Of a DNA stretch of 64,000 nt, positions 28,062-37,622 are shown one piece after another. Made by a program: the position numbers and the translations under genes. Position 1 is the first letter of the stretch. The number at the start of each line of letters is the position of its first letter. Source of the stretch: Chitinophagaceae bacterium PMP191F (GTDB taxonomy: Bacteria > Bacteroidota > Bacteroidia > Chitinophagales > Chitinophagaceae); NCBI GenBank assembly GCA_001302245.1, contig LGYU01000020.1:216464-280463 (forward strand), in the 5' to 3' direction. The notes under the pieces were generated by a model, which searched no databases, had not been told where the DNA came from, and saw only the letters and a list, made by a program, of their open reading frames with translations.

Positions 28062-29977
28062 TGAAGAGGTTGGTGAAAAATGCAATTACAGCCGGCATTC
28101 TGGTAGCAGCAACCTTGTCATTACCTGCACAAAAGGTGATGGAAAAACTGAACCGGGGTATAGTAGCCATCAATGAGGGCAATGGCAAAGTGTATATCGG
28201 CTGGCGATTGCTGACAACAGATACAGAAACAACTGCGTTCAATATTTACAGATCAACTACAGGTGCTGCCACGGTAAAATTGAATAGAACACCGCTGCAG
28301 ACAAGTACCAACTTTATAGATGAAAGTGCAGACCTTTCCCGTTGCAACACTTATATCATACAAATATTGCAGAAAGGAAAAGAACAACCGGTAAAAGATA
28401 GTTTCACCTTACAATCTAATACACCTGTACAGCAATACCTGAGCATTCCGCTAAAGGTACCTGCCGATGGTGAAGTAATGGGACAAAAGTTTACCTATTC
28501 GGCCAATGATGCCAGTGTAGGTGACGTGGATGGTGATGGTGAATATGAGATCATATTAAAATGGGAACCATCCAATGCAAAAAATCCACCCCAAACAGGG
28601 TTTACCGGCAACCAGTTGCTGGATGCGTATAAAATGGATGGCACCTTTTTATGGCGGATAGACCTGGGAAAAAATATTCGTTCCGGTGCAGCTTATACAC
28701 AGTTCCTGGTATATGATCTGGATGGTGATGGTAAAGCGGAAGTGGTTTGCAAAACAGCCGACGGTACCATTGACGGAACAGGTAAGATAGTGGGTGATGG
28801 TACAAAAGACTGGCGTACCTATGGCGCAGCAGATGGAAAGATGTACGGCAAAGTTGCTGACGGGCCGGAATATCTTACCGTATTTAACGGACTGACAGGG
28901 GCTGCAATGGCTTCTGCAGAATATGTACCTACCCGCTATCCGCTGGATGGCTGGGGAGGCATCGGCGGCAATGGAGGTAATGACAACACAGCCGGCCGCT
29001 CCGATCGTTTTACGGCCTGCGTTGCCTATCTTGATGGTAAATTGCCCAGTGTGGTAATGGTGCGTGGATGGTATGGTCGTTCTGTGCTGGCAGCATGGGA
29101 TTGGCGCAATGGTCGCTTAACGCAAAGATGGGTATTTGATTCAAAAGATGCTGCCAATCCTTATTCGGGCATGGGCAATCACAATTTAAGTGTGGCTGAT
29201 GTAGATAATGATGGTCGTGATGAGATCTGTATCGGAGCCATGACGGTAGATAATGATGGCAAAGGACTATACACAACAGGATTGCGTCATGGTGATGCCA
29301 TGCATCTCACCGATCTTGATCCGTCAAGACCCGGACTGGAGGTATATGGCATTCATGAAAGCGAAGAAAAAACACTGGCTTTAAATACACCTGGTGTGGC
29401 TATGTTTGATGCACGAACCGGCGATATCTTATTCAGTTTGTATCCTGGTGTAGATGTGGGCAGGGGTGTGGCGGCAGATATTGATCCGCGCTATCCGGGT
29501 TGCGAAAACTGGGGCGGTCCGGGAGGTTTACGTGATATACACGGTAAAACAATTGCAGAAAAGGCCCCGGCCTCTGTCAATTTTGTAATATGGTGGGATG
29601 ATGATCTTACGCGCGAATTACTTGACGGCAATCATATTGACAAATGGGACTGGAATACTTCCACCACTCAGCGTTTGCTGACGGCAGACGGATGTGTAGC
29701 CAATAACGGTACCAAGGCAACGCCTTGTCTCAGTGCCGATCTGCTGGGCGACTGGCGTGAAGAAGTGATCTGGAGAACACCGGATAGCAAAGAGCTGAGG
29801 ATTTATACCACTACCATTCCGTCAACACGCAGATTTTATACATTGATGCACGATCCGCAATACCGCGTGGCGATTGCATGGCAGCAAACAGCTTACAACC
29901 AGCCTCCGCATCCCGGATTTTTCCTGGGCGAGGGTATGCAGCCACCCCAGAAACCGAATATCATTATCAGAAAATAA
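28061..29977 (+). CDS. PL11 rhamnogalacturonan lyase (copy 2)
   Basis: A 638-residue paralogue of the preceding gene, starting inside its stop codon. The signal peptide ends LSLPAQ. All PL11 blocks are present: LNRGIVAINEGNGKVYIGWR, GDVDGDGEYEI, PLDGWGGIGGNGGND, VMVRGWYGRSVLAAWDW, GNHNLSVADVDNDG, ADLLGDWREEVIWR and LMHDPQYRVAIAWQQ. It differs from copy 1 by an inserted loop after the first calcium block (GEVMGQKFTYSANDAS precedes it) and by a different segment before VAMFDARTGDILF. In Bacillus the PL11 pair YesW/YesX splits into endo and exo enzymes, so a similar division of labour is plausible. This is an analogy, not shown by the sequence. Confidence 0.95.
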   Translation: MKRLVKNAITAGILVAATLSLPAQKVMEKLNRGIVAINEGNGKVYIGWRLLTTDTETTAFNIYRSTTGAATVKLNRTPLQTSTNFIDESADLSRCNTYIIQILQKGKEQPVKDSFTLQSNTPVQQYLSIPLKVPADGEVMGQKFTYSANDASVGDVDGDGEYEIILKWEPSNAKNPPQTGFTGNQLLDAYKMDGTFLWRIDLGKNIRSGAAYTQFLVYDLDGDGKAEVVCKTADGTIDGTGKIVGDGTKDWRTYGAADGKMYGKVADGPEYLTVFNGLTGAAMASAEYVPTRYPLDGWGGIGGNGGNDNTAGRSDRFTACVAYLDGKLPSVVMVRGWYGRSVLAAWDWRNGRLTQRWVFDSKDAANPYSGMGNHNLSVADVDNDGRDEICIGAMTVDNDGKGLYTTGLRHGDAMHLTDLDPSRPGLEVYGIHESEEKTLALNTPGVAMFDARTGDILFSLYPGVDVGRGVAADIDPRYPGCENWGGPGGLRDIHGKTIAEKAPASVNFVIWWDDDLTRELLDGNHIDKWDWNTSTTQRLLTADGCVANNGTKATPCLSADLLGDWREEVIWRTPDSKELRIYTTTIPSTRRFYTLMHDPQYRVAIAWQQTAYNQPPHPGFFLGEGMQPPQKPNIIIRK

Positions 29978-30006
29978 AGAAATAACACAACCCGTAAATT
30001 GTCTGT

Positions 30007-30819
30007 ATGAAATACATCCTGTCATCTTTCCGCACCTATACAACACCTGTCAGGGTCATTACTGCACTGGCATTGATCGTACTATCTTCCTTCCTGGTGA
30101 TGCAGCCGCACAAGCCGGTATTGTATATAATAGGCGATTCTACCGTAAAGAACAGTGATGGCAGCGGTACCAACGGACAATGGGGCTGGGGTAGTATTGT
30201 AGCAGATTATTTTGATACTACACGTATCAGTGTACGCAACCATGCTATTGGTGGTCGCAGCAGTCGTACCTTTATTACGGAGGGACGCTGGCAAAAAGTG
30301 TTAGACCAGTTGAAGCCTGGTGATTTTGTATTGATGCAGTTCGGGCACAACGATAGTGGTCCGCTGGATGATACGTCCCGTGCAAGAGGAAGCATAAGGG
30401 GTATTGGCAATGACAGTTCCGATATCTATAATCCCATTATGAAAAAACGTGAGATCGTATATACCTACGGAGCTTATATGCGCAGGTATATAGATGAGGC
30501 AAAAGCAAAAGGTGCTGTGCCCATTGTTTGTTCTCCGGTACCACGTAACATTTTCAAAAATGGTAAGGCAGAGCGTGCAGACGGAAGTTACGGAACCTGG
30601 GCCGAGCAGGTGGCAAAATCAAACGGAGCATTCTTTGTTCCATTAAATACATTGATAGCAGATCAATACGATAAACTGGGTGCGGATTCTGTTAAGAATT
30701 TTTTCCCCGGCGATCATACTCATACCGGTAAAAATGGTGCTACACTGAATGCACAAATACTGGTAAGTGGAATAAAGTTGCTGGATGGGTGTAAATTGAA
30801 GACATATTTGAAGAATTAA
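30007..30819 (+). CDS. CE12 rhamnogalacturonan acetylesterase (single-domain)
   Basis: A 270-residue SGNH hydrolase with an N-terminal hydrophobic segment (VITALALIVLSSFLVM) that may be a signal peptide or membrane anchor. Catalytic blocks are YIIGDSTVKN (Ser45 nucleophile), GWGSIVADYF, NHAIGGRSSRTF (Gly block), VLMQFGHNDSG (Asn block) and FPGDHTHTGKNGA (Asp-His). This is the classical CE12 architecture and size, unlike the two-domain CE12 at 12541-13893. It removes acetyl esters from RG-I galacturonate. It lies 29 bases after the PL11 pair, so deacetylation and lyase steps are probably co-expressed. Confidence 0.9.
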   Translation: MKYILSSFRTYTTPVRVITALALIVLSSFLVMQPHKPVLYIIGDSTVKNSDGSGTNGQWGWGSIVADYFDTTRISVRNHAIGGRSSRTFITEGRWQKVLDQLKPGDFVLMQFGHNDSGPLDDTSRARGSIRGIGNDSSDIYNPIMKKREIVYTYGAYMRRYIDEAKAKGAVPIVCSPVPRNIFKNGKAERADGSYGTWAEQVAKSNGAFFVPLNTLIADQYDKLGADSVKNFFPGDHTHTGKNGATLNAQILVSGIKLLDGCKLKTYLKN

Positions 30820-30888
30820 TTCAGGTGCAGATCAGTAATTGTAATCCTGGATGTATTGAAAGGGGTGCTGATCCACAAAAAAAATACC

Positions 30889-33786
30889 ATGAAAAGAAAC
30901 CTGTTCATTTTACTCTGTATTGTACTGGACGTTGCAGTACACGGGCAAGCCATATCGCTGGAAGGTTCGTGGAGCTTTGCTATAGACCGTGAAGATGCAG
31001 GTATAAAAGAACAGTGGTATGCTAAAAGACTACAGGCAGATAGTGTACGCCTGCCGGGGTCTATGCTCACCAATGGAAAAGGTGATGCGGTAACGTTACA
31101 GACAAAATGGACGGGGAGTATTTATGATAGCAGTTGGTTCTTCAATCCACGACTGGCAAAATACCGTCAGCTCGATGACCTTAAATTCCCCTTCTGGCTA
31201 ACGCCTGCAAAATATTATGTGGGAGCTGCCTGGTACCAGAAAGAAATAACAGTACCTGCCTCCTGGACTGATCAGCATATTACATTGTTCCTGGAAAGAT
31301 GTCATACAGAAACGATGGTATGGGTAGACGGCAAACCATGTGGCATGCAGAACAGTATGGTGGCGCCTCATGAATACGATCTTACAAAATATTGTTCCCC
31401 GGGAAAACATACCATTACAGTTCGTATAGACAACAGGATCAAAGCGATCAATGTTGGCCCTGATTCACATAGTTTAACTGATCATACACAAGGCAACTGG
31501 AATGGTATAATTGGAGATATTGAACTGCGTGCAACACCGCTGGTGTGGATCAGTGATGTGCAGGTATACCCGGATGTACAGAAAAAAACAGCCCGTGTAC
31601 TTGTTGTGGTAAAAAGTAAAGCGTCTTTCAAAGGAACGATCACTGCAGGTGCCAGAAGTTTTAACAGCAGTGTAGTACACACCGTACAGCCGGTAAGTAC
31701 CCCTTTTGAAACAGGAAATGATACAACCTATTCAGGACAATGGGAGCTGTTATTGCCTATGACCGATAAGGTACAGTTGTGGGATGAATTCAATCCCGCT
31801 TTGTATAAACTGCATGTAACATTACAGACAAACCGCAAAGAAACTGATACACGCGATGTGCAGTTTGGTATGCGCTCATTTGATATACAGGGTACTGGTT
31901 TCACCATCAATGGACGCCCTGTTTTTTTGCGGGGTACAGTCAATAACTGTGAGTTTCCGCTGACTGGTTTTCCGCCGATGGATGTGGCAGCCTGGGAAAA
32001 ATTATTTGCTACGGCAAAAGCATTCGGATTAAATCACATGCGTTTTCATTCATGGTGTCCGCCGGAAGCAGCGTTTATAGCCGCGGACAAAACCGGTTTT
32101 TACCTGCAGCCGGAAGGTCCCAGCTGGCCCAACCATGGTACTTCCATTGGTGATGGAAAACCAATTGACAGATTTTTGTATGAAGAAACGGAACGTATGG
32201 CTGCACGTTATGGCAACTATGCCTCTTTCTGTATGATGGCAGCTGGTAATGAACCTGCAGGACGTAACCAGGCAAAATACCTGGGAGATTTTGTTCGCTA
32301 CTGGCAGCAAAGAGACAAACGCAGGGTATATACCGGGGCTTCTGTGGCTATGAGCTGGCCATTGGTACCGGAGAATGATTATATGGTAAAATCTGGTCCG
32401 CGTGGATTGGCCTGGAAAAACAGTGCGCCTGAAAGCAATTCAGATTATCATACTGCAATAGAAAAGTTCAATGTACCATACGTAACACATGAAATGGGGC
32501 AATGGTGTGTATTCCCGGATTTTAAAGAGATAGCCGCATACACCGGTGTATACAAAGCAAAGAATTTTGAAATGTTCCGCCAGGACCTGGCAGATCATGG
32601 CATGGATAGCATGGCACAATCATTCCTGATGGCTTCCGGCAAACTACAGGCGCTGTGTTATAAAAATGAAATTGAAAAAACACTGCGTACCAAAGGGCTG
32701 GCTGGTTTTCAGTTACTGGGCTTACAGGATTTTCCTGGTCAGGGAACTGCATTGGTGGGCGTGCTCAATGCATTGTGGCAGCCTAAAGGATATGTTACAG
32801 CAGAACAGTTCAGACGTTTCTGCAACGCTACGGTCCCATTGATCCGTACCGGAAAATTTGTATATCACAATAATGAATCACTCAAGGCTGCAATAGAAAT
32901 ATATCATTACGGCAGCAAACCATTATCAAAGGCATTGATCCGCTGGAAACTAACCAACGATAAAGGGCAGATCTTTGCACAACAACAGATGCCTGCGCAG
33001 GATATCCCTGTGGGTAATGGCAATGTAGCCGGAAATATAGAGGCTGATCTGTCAAAGATCGTTACAGCCACTCACCTGAAACTGGAAATAACTATTGATA
33101 ATACTGTTTTTGCCAATGACTGGGATTTCTGGGTGTACCCCGCAACACTTCCTGATATACAGAATAGCACCGTTTATTATACAGATACGTTGGATACCCG
33201 TGCAGAGTATGTATTGCAACACGGTGGTAAAGTCTTTTTATATGCAGCAGGTAAAGTGGTAAAAGGAAAAGAAGTAGTGAACTATCTCACACCCGTTTTC
33301 TGGAACACCAGTTGGTTCAAAATGCGTCCGCCGCATACACTGGGATTTGTGTGTAATCCCAAACATGCTGCGTTTGCTGATTTCCCTACTGAATATCATA
33401 GCAATCTGCAATGGTGGGATATTGTTAACAATGCACAGGTAATGCACCTGGAAGATTTTCCGAAAGGCTTCGTGCCATTACTGCAACCCATTGACACATG
33501 GTTTATGAACCGTAAACTGGCCATACTGCTGGAAGCAAAAGTAGCCAGTGGAAAATTGTTTATCTGTAGTGCCGATCTGAAAACAGATCTGGATAAACGA
33601 CCAGCTGCAAAACAGTTATTGTACAGTCTGCAACAATATGTAAACTCCGATAAATTCAATCCGCTGCAAACGATCACGGCTGAGATGGTGAAAAAAATAT
33701 TTACAGAACCTTCACGCGAAACCTGGGATGCTTATACCAAAGACAGTCCTGATGAATTAAAACCCAAATCACAATTACAGCAATAA
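30889..33786 (+). CDS. GH2 family glycoside hydrolase (beta-galactosidase/glucuronidase-like)
   Basis: The start at ATG 30889 gives a clean signal peptide (MKRNLFILLCIVLD, ending HGQ); an in-frame TTG upstream was rejected. The 965-residue protein has the GH2 jelly-roll (LEGSWSFAIDRED, AAWYQKEITVPASW, VWVDGKPCGMQNS), an Ig-like domain and a TIM barrel. Acid/base Glu455 lies in AAGNEPAGRN and the probable nucleophile Glu535 in YVTHEMGQWC. A long C-terminal region (about 640-965) of beta-rich modules is unlike short LacZ enzymes. It is clearly divergent from the other two GH2 proteins here, so the three probably act on different linkages. Specificity is not determinable; the RG-I or arabinogalactan side-chain role is inference. 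Confidence 0.85.
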   Translation: MKRNLFILLCIVLDVAVHGQAISLEGSWSFAIDREDAGIKEQWYAKRLQADSVRLPGSMLTNGKGDAVTLQTKWTGSIYDSSWFFNPRLAKYRQLDDLKFPFWLTPAKYYVGAAWYQKEITVPASWTDQHITLFLERCHTETMVWVDGKPCGMQNSMVAPHEYDLTKYCSPGKHTITVRIDNRIKAINVGPDSHSLTDHTQGNWNGIIGDIELRATPLVWISDVQVYPDVQKKTARVLVVVKSKASFKGTITAGARSFNSSVVHTVQPVSTPFETGNDTTYSGQWELLLPMTDKVQLWDEFNPALYKLHVTLQTNRKETDTRDVQFGMRSFDIQGTGFTINGRPVFLRGTVNNCEFPLTGFPPMDVAAWEKLFATAKAFGLNHMRFHSWCPPEAAFIAADKTGFYLQPEGPSWPNHGTSIGDGKPIDRFLYEETERMAARYGNYASFCMMAAGNEPAGRNQAKYLGDFVRYWQQRDKRRVYTGASVAMSWPLVPENDYMVKSGPRGLAWKNSAPESNSDYHTAIEKFNVPYVTHEMGQWCVFPDFKEIAAYTGVYKAKNFEMFRQDLADHGMDSMAQSFLMASGKLQALCYKNEIEKTLRTKGLAGFQLLGLQDFPGQGTALVGVLNALWQPKGYVTAEQFRRFCNATVPLIRTGKFVYHNNESLKAAIEIYHYGSKPLSKALIRWKLTNDKGQIFAQQQMPAQDIPVGNGNVAGNIEADLSKIVTATHLKLEITIDNTVFANDWDFWVYPATLPDIQNSTVYYTDTLDTRAEYVLQHGGKVFLYAAGKVVKGKEVVNYLTPVFWNTSWFKMRPPHTLGFVCNPKHAAFADFPTEYHSNLQWWDIVNNAQVMHLEDFPKGFVPLLQPIDTWFMNRKLAILLEAKVASGKLFICSADLKTDLDKRPAAKQLLYSLQQYVNSDKFNPLQTITAEMVKKIFTEPSRETWDAYTKDSPDELKPKSQLQQ

Positions 33787-33847
33787 CAGCAGTTGCGGCA
33801 ACTCTGTAACAAGACAGGTCTGCCGGACAACCAGAACACGATGCCAC

Positions 33848-36800
33848 ATGAACAGCTCTAAAAATATAATTTCCGGGAATTTACACCAGGCAATGAAAAC
33901 ATGTATTGCCGGTATTGCATTGAGTGCTTGTATTTATGGCACTGCTACAGCACAGTCCTTGCCTGCTACTTCATGGCACAATACAGAACGCGAATTTCAT
34001 TACCTGCCACAGGGAAATGATTTTGTAACCATCAATGGTAAAAGAAAATTTAACCGTGCTTTATATGGCACCAATACGGCATTTCGCGCAGAAGCAGGTG
34101 ATCTGCCAGAGTTTGCTTTGTACATGCCGGGCATGGGCGGCAATTGTAAGCTGGGTATAATCAGCAAAGACAAGAGTAAATGGTTGTCTGAAGCGGCAGA
34201 TATCAAAGCTGTATACAGGCCCGGAGCAATGATCTACGAAATAAAAGATCCGTTGTGGGGTAAGGCAACGGTACAGGTTACGGTACTTGCATTAGCAGCT
34301 TCAGAAGGGATCATTATCAAAACAGAAATCATTGGCGATGCAGCAGGTATTGAACTGGCCTGGGTGTTTGGTGGTGCCTCCGGTAAAAAATTCTCACGCG
34401 ATGGAGATATTGGTGCCGATCCGGAATCATCTTTTTACCTGCAACCCGAATACTGCCGTGATAATATCTATACAGTTACCGGCAATACTTTCCGGCTGCA
34501 ATATGGATTTTCCAAACCGTTGACAGAAGAACAACGTTACGAGATCCAGCACCTGCCCGCTGCACAACCTGTAACAACTGCAAAAGAAAAAGGCAAGGAG
34601 CTGTACGGTATATTTCCCGGCGCTATACAACTGGCAGATGCACGGCAACAACAGGCACCACTGCAATTGTTAGCAGCGCCAAAATCAACAACAGAACCGG
34701 TAGTGACAGGGAAAACAAAATATATAAATGGTAAGCCTGTGTTCCTGTTGATACAAAAACCTGACAGTACCACCATAGATGTTAAGAAATTACCGGCACT
34801 GTTTACGGCGGCAGAAGCTGCGCGTAAAAAGCTGGCAGAGCGGGTAGTGTTAAATACACCTGATCCATTTATCAATCCACTGGCTGGCGCATTGAGTATT
34901 GCTGCGGATGGAATATGGGAAGAACCTTCTTACCTGCATGGAGCAGTGGCCTGGCGTATGCGTTTGCCAGCCTGGCGTGGCGCGTATGTAGCGGATCCGC
35001 TGGGATGGCACGATCGTGCAAAAAAGCATTTCAGCAGCTATGCATTGTCGCAACTGACAACACCCGATATTGGTCCGGTGGTATCGGATACTTCATTGCA
35101 CCTGGCACGACAACTGGAAAAGATCGGAACATCCATGTTCAGCAGTGGCTATATCTGTCGTAATCCCAATGGAGATATCCGTCCGCACCACTATGATATG
35201 AACCTGGTATTTATTGACCAACTGCTGAATCATTTCAACTGGACGGGTGATACAGCATATGTAAAAGTAATGTGGCCGTTGATCAAAAGGCATCTTGCCT
35301 GGGAAAAAAGAAATTTTGATGCTGACAATGATGGTTTGTATGATGCGTATTGCTGTATATGGGCAAGTGATGCTTTGCAATACAGTGGCGGCGGGGTAAC
35401 ACATTCTTCTGCGTACAACTACCGGGCTAACAGAAACGCAGCAGCATTGGCAAAACTGTTGGGCGAAGATGGCAGCATGTATGAAAAAGAGGCGAACCAT
35501 ATTTACCAGGCTATGCAACAGCAATTATGGATCTGCAGCAAAGGCTGGTTTGCTGAATATAAAGACCTGTTGGGGTTGCAACTGGTACATCCTGCCGCAG
35601 GTTTATGGACAGTGTACCATGCTATTGATGGTGGTACTGCCGATCGTTTCCAGCTGTACCAGTTACTGCAATATGTACAGAACGAAATACCGCGCATCCC
35701 TTTCAGGCCTAAAGGTTTTGCCGATACCTCCTTATACCTTTTATCAACTACCAACTGGCAGCCTTACACATGGTCGGTGAATAATGTGGCATTGGCAGAA
35801 GAATTACATACATCGCTTGCTTTCTGGCAGGGAGGTAACAGTGCAGAGGCTTACCGGTTATGGCGTAGCGCATTGCTGGAAAGTATGTACATGAGTGCCA
35901 GTCCGGGTGGATTTGAACAATTGTCTTTTTATGATGCAGTGCGGGGAGAATTGTATCGTGACTTTGCTGATCCGGTAGGTATGGCAGCAAGAAGCCTTAC
36001 AGAAGGGCTTTTTGGTATACAACCGGATGCATTGAACAACAGATTACTGATCACTCCTGGTTTTCCGGCAAATTGGCCATATGCACAGTTGCACATTCCT
36101 GATCTGAAATTTGATTACAAACGTACTGGCAATACTGTTCAATACAAAATAGTACAAGCATTTGCCCGGAAGCTTTCATTACAGCTACAGGTAAAAGTGA
36201 TCAGTGATAAGATCAGCAACATTACAGTGAATGGTAAACCTGCTGCATGGAAATGGGCTACAGATGCTGTAGGAGAACCTGCAGTTGTTATTGAAGCCGG
36301 TAATGCCGCTAATTGTAGTATAGCCATTCATTATGGTGGACAGGAAATTGAGCAACTGCGCTTCAAAAAAGAAATAGCATACGGCGATAGTTGCATTATT
36401 ACCACTGATAAAGCACTGCTGCTGGAAGTCTATGATCCGCAAAATGTGTTTGCAAATACTACTGTGAATGGCAAAAAAATATATGCTGTTGTAAATGATA
36501 CGGAAGGAAATAAAACGGTATTTGTTAAAGTAAAACAGCAACAGGCGATATGGTGGATGCCCGTATCGTTTAAAATAATGACACCGGTTACAGTAATTGC
36601 ATCCGGTTTACATAAAGAGCAACCGGAACTTCAGCTTATTAATAATACTGCTAAAAATAAAACCGGAACCATTACATGGCTTAATCATGCAGGGGTTACT
36701 TTGTCTCAGCCGGTACAGATCAATGCCGGTCAGATACTGGCAGTTCCGCTGCCGGTTATTTTCCGTTATACAGGAACCAACACGGTAAAAGTAAAATGGA

Positions 36801-37588
36801 ATGATGGAACCATGACACAATATGCGGTAACAGACTGGACATTGCCACAGGCAGCAGAGGTTAACTACAAAATGGTTGATCTGTCTGCACGCTTCAATGA
36901 TCAGGTAACGCAGGTATTCAGTAATAAATACCTGTCGCCCCGTCCTGCAGTTACTACACTGCAATTGCCCTGGCAGGGCATTGGCAACTGGTGTTATCCA
37001 TTGGCTGAAGCTGCATTGGGAGATAGTGGTTTACGTAAATTAGCTGCTGCCAATAACGGAGTGATCACCATGCCTCAGGGCATTCCTTTCAAAACCGTTG
37101 CAACACCAGGCGCAAAAAATATTATCTACACTTCCCGCTGGGACAACTATCCTGATTCAGTAGCGGTACCACTGGAAGGGAAAGCGGGACATGCCTATCT
37201 ATTAATGGCAGGCACCACCAATCACATGCAAAGCAGGCTGGCAAATGGAAAAATAACTATTGTGTATAAAGATGGTACAACAGATACATTGTTGCTGAAA
37301 AACCCGGAGAACTGGTGGCCCATTGAACAGGATTATATGAATGATGGCTATGCTTTCACCACCGGCGCAGCCAGACCTTACAGGTTATTGCTGAAAACGG
37401 GAAGGTTTGTAAATGGTGAGATCAACTATCAATCGATAAAAGGGCTTACCAACAGGGCTATTGACGGAGGTGCAGCAACTGTATTGGATATGTGTCTGCA
37501 GCCCGGTAAAGAACTGGACAAACTGGTACTGACAACATTAGCCAATGATGTAGTGATTGGTCTGATGAGTATTACATTGGTAAAATAA
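33848..37588 (+). CDS. Very large exported DUF4450-like protein, putative (alpha/alpha)6 glycosidase
   Basis: A 1246-residue exported protein; ATG 33893 (MKTCIAGIALSACIYG) is an alternative start with a better signal peptide. An N-terminal beta-rich region (to about 330) is followed by an (alpha/alpha)6-type barrel (about 340-720) with WEEPSYLHGAVAW (357-369), WRGAYVADPLGWHDRA (376-391), a DADNDGLYDAYCCIWASD block (491-508) and LEKRH-like helices. Next comes a closing sandwich (LLITPGFPANWPYAQLHIPD) as in GH78/GH95-like enzymes, then two more beta-domains. The layout resembles the uncharacterised DUF4450 proteins of pectin loci; I am recalling that family, not matching it. Acidic residues in the 357-391 and 491-508 blocks are candidate catalytic groups. 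It lies 61 bases after GH2 and 34 before another (alpha/alpha)6 protein. Confidence 0.7.
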   Translation: MNSSKNIISGNLHQAMKTCIAGIALSACIYGTATAQSLPATSWHNTEREFHYLPQGNDFVTINGKRKFNRALYGTNTAFRAEAGDLPEFALYMPGMGGNCKLGIISKDKSKWLSEAADIKAVYRPGAMIYEIKDPLWGKATVQVTVLALAASEGIIIKTEIIGDAAGIELAWVFGGASGKKFSRDGDIGADPESSFYLQPEYCRDNIYTVTGNTFRLQYGFSKPLTEEQRYEIQHLPAAQPVTTAKEKGKELYGIFPGAIQLADARQQQAPLQLLAAPKSTTEPVVTGKTKYINGKPVFLLIQKPDSTTIDVKKLPALFTAAEAARKKLAERVVLNTPDPFINPLAGALSIAADGIWEEPSYLHGAVAWRMRLPAWRGAYVADPLGWHDRAKKHFSSYALSQLTTPDIGPVVSDTSLHLARQLEKIGTSMFSSGYICRNPNGDIRPHHYDMNLVFIDQLLNHFNWTGDTAYVKVMWPLIKRHLAWEKRNFDADNDGLYDAYCCIWASDALQYSGGGVTHSSAYNYRANRNAAALAKLLGEDGSMYEKEANHIYQAMQQQLWICSKGWFAEYKDLLGLQLVHPAAGLWTVYHAIDGGTADRFQLYQLLQYVQNEIPRIPFRPKGFADTSLYLLSTTNWQPYTWSVNNVALAEELHTSLAFWQGGNSAEAYRLWRSALLESMYMSASPGGFEQLSFYDAVRGELYRDFADPVGMAARSLTEGLFGIQPDALNNRLLITPGFPANWPYAQLHIPDLKFDYKRTGNTVQYKIVQAFARKLSLQLQVKVISDKISNITVNGKPAAWKWATDAVGEPAVVIEAGNAANCSIAIHYGGQEIEQLRFKKEIAYGDSCIITTDKALLLEVYDPQNVFANTTVNGKKIYAVVNDTEGNKTVFVKVKQQQAIWWMPVSFKIMTPVTVIASGLHKEQPELQLINNTAKNKTGTITWLNHAGVTLSQPVQINAGQILAVPLPVIFRYTGTNTVKVKWNDGTMTQYAVTDWTLPQAAEVNYKMVDLSARFNDQVTQVFSNKYLSPRPAVTTLQLPWQGIGNWCYPLAEAALGDSGLRKLAAANNGVITMPQGIPFKTVATPGAKNIIYTSRWDNYPDSVAVPLEGKAGHAYLLMAGTTNHMQSRLANGKITIVYKDGTTDTLLLKNPENWWPIEQDYMNDGYAFTTGAARPYRLLLKTGRFVNGEINYQSIKGLTNRAIDGGAATVLDMCLQPGKELDKLVLTTLANDVVIGLMSITLVK

Positions 37589-37622
37589 TAATAAATATAA
37601 CCAGGAACTTATTACTGACAAC

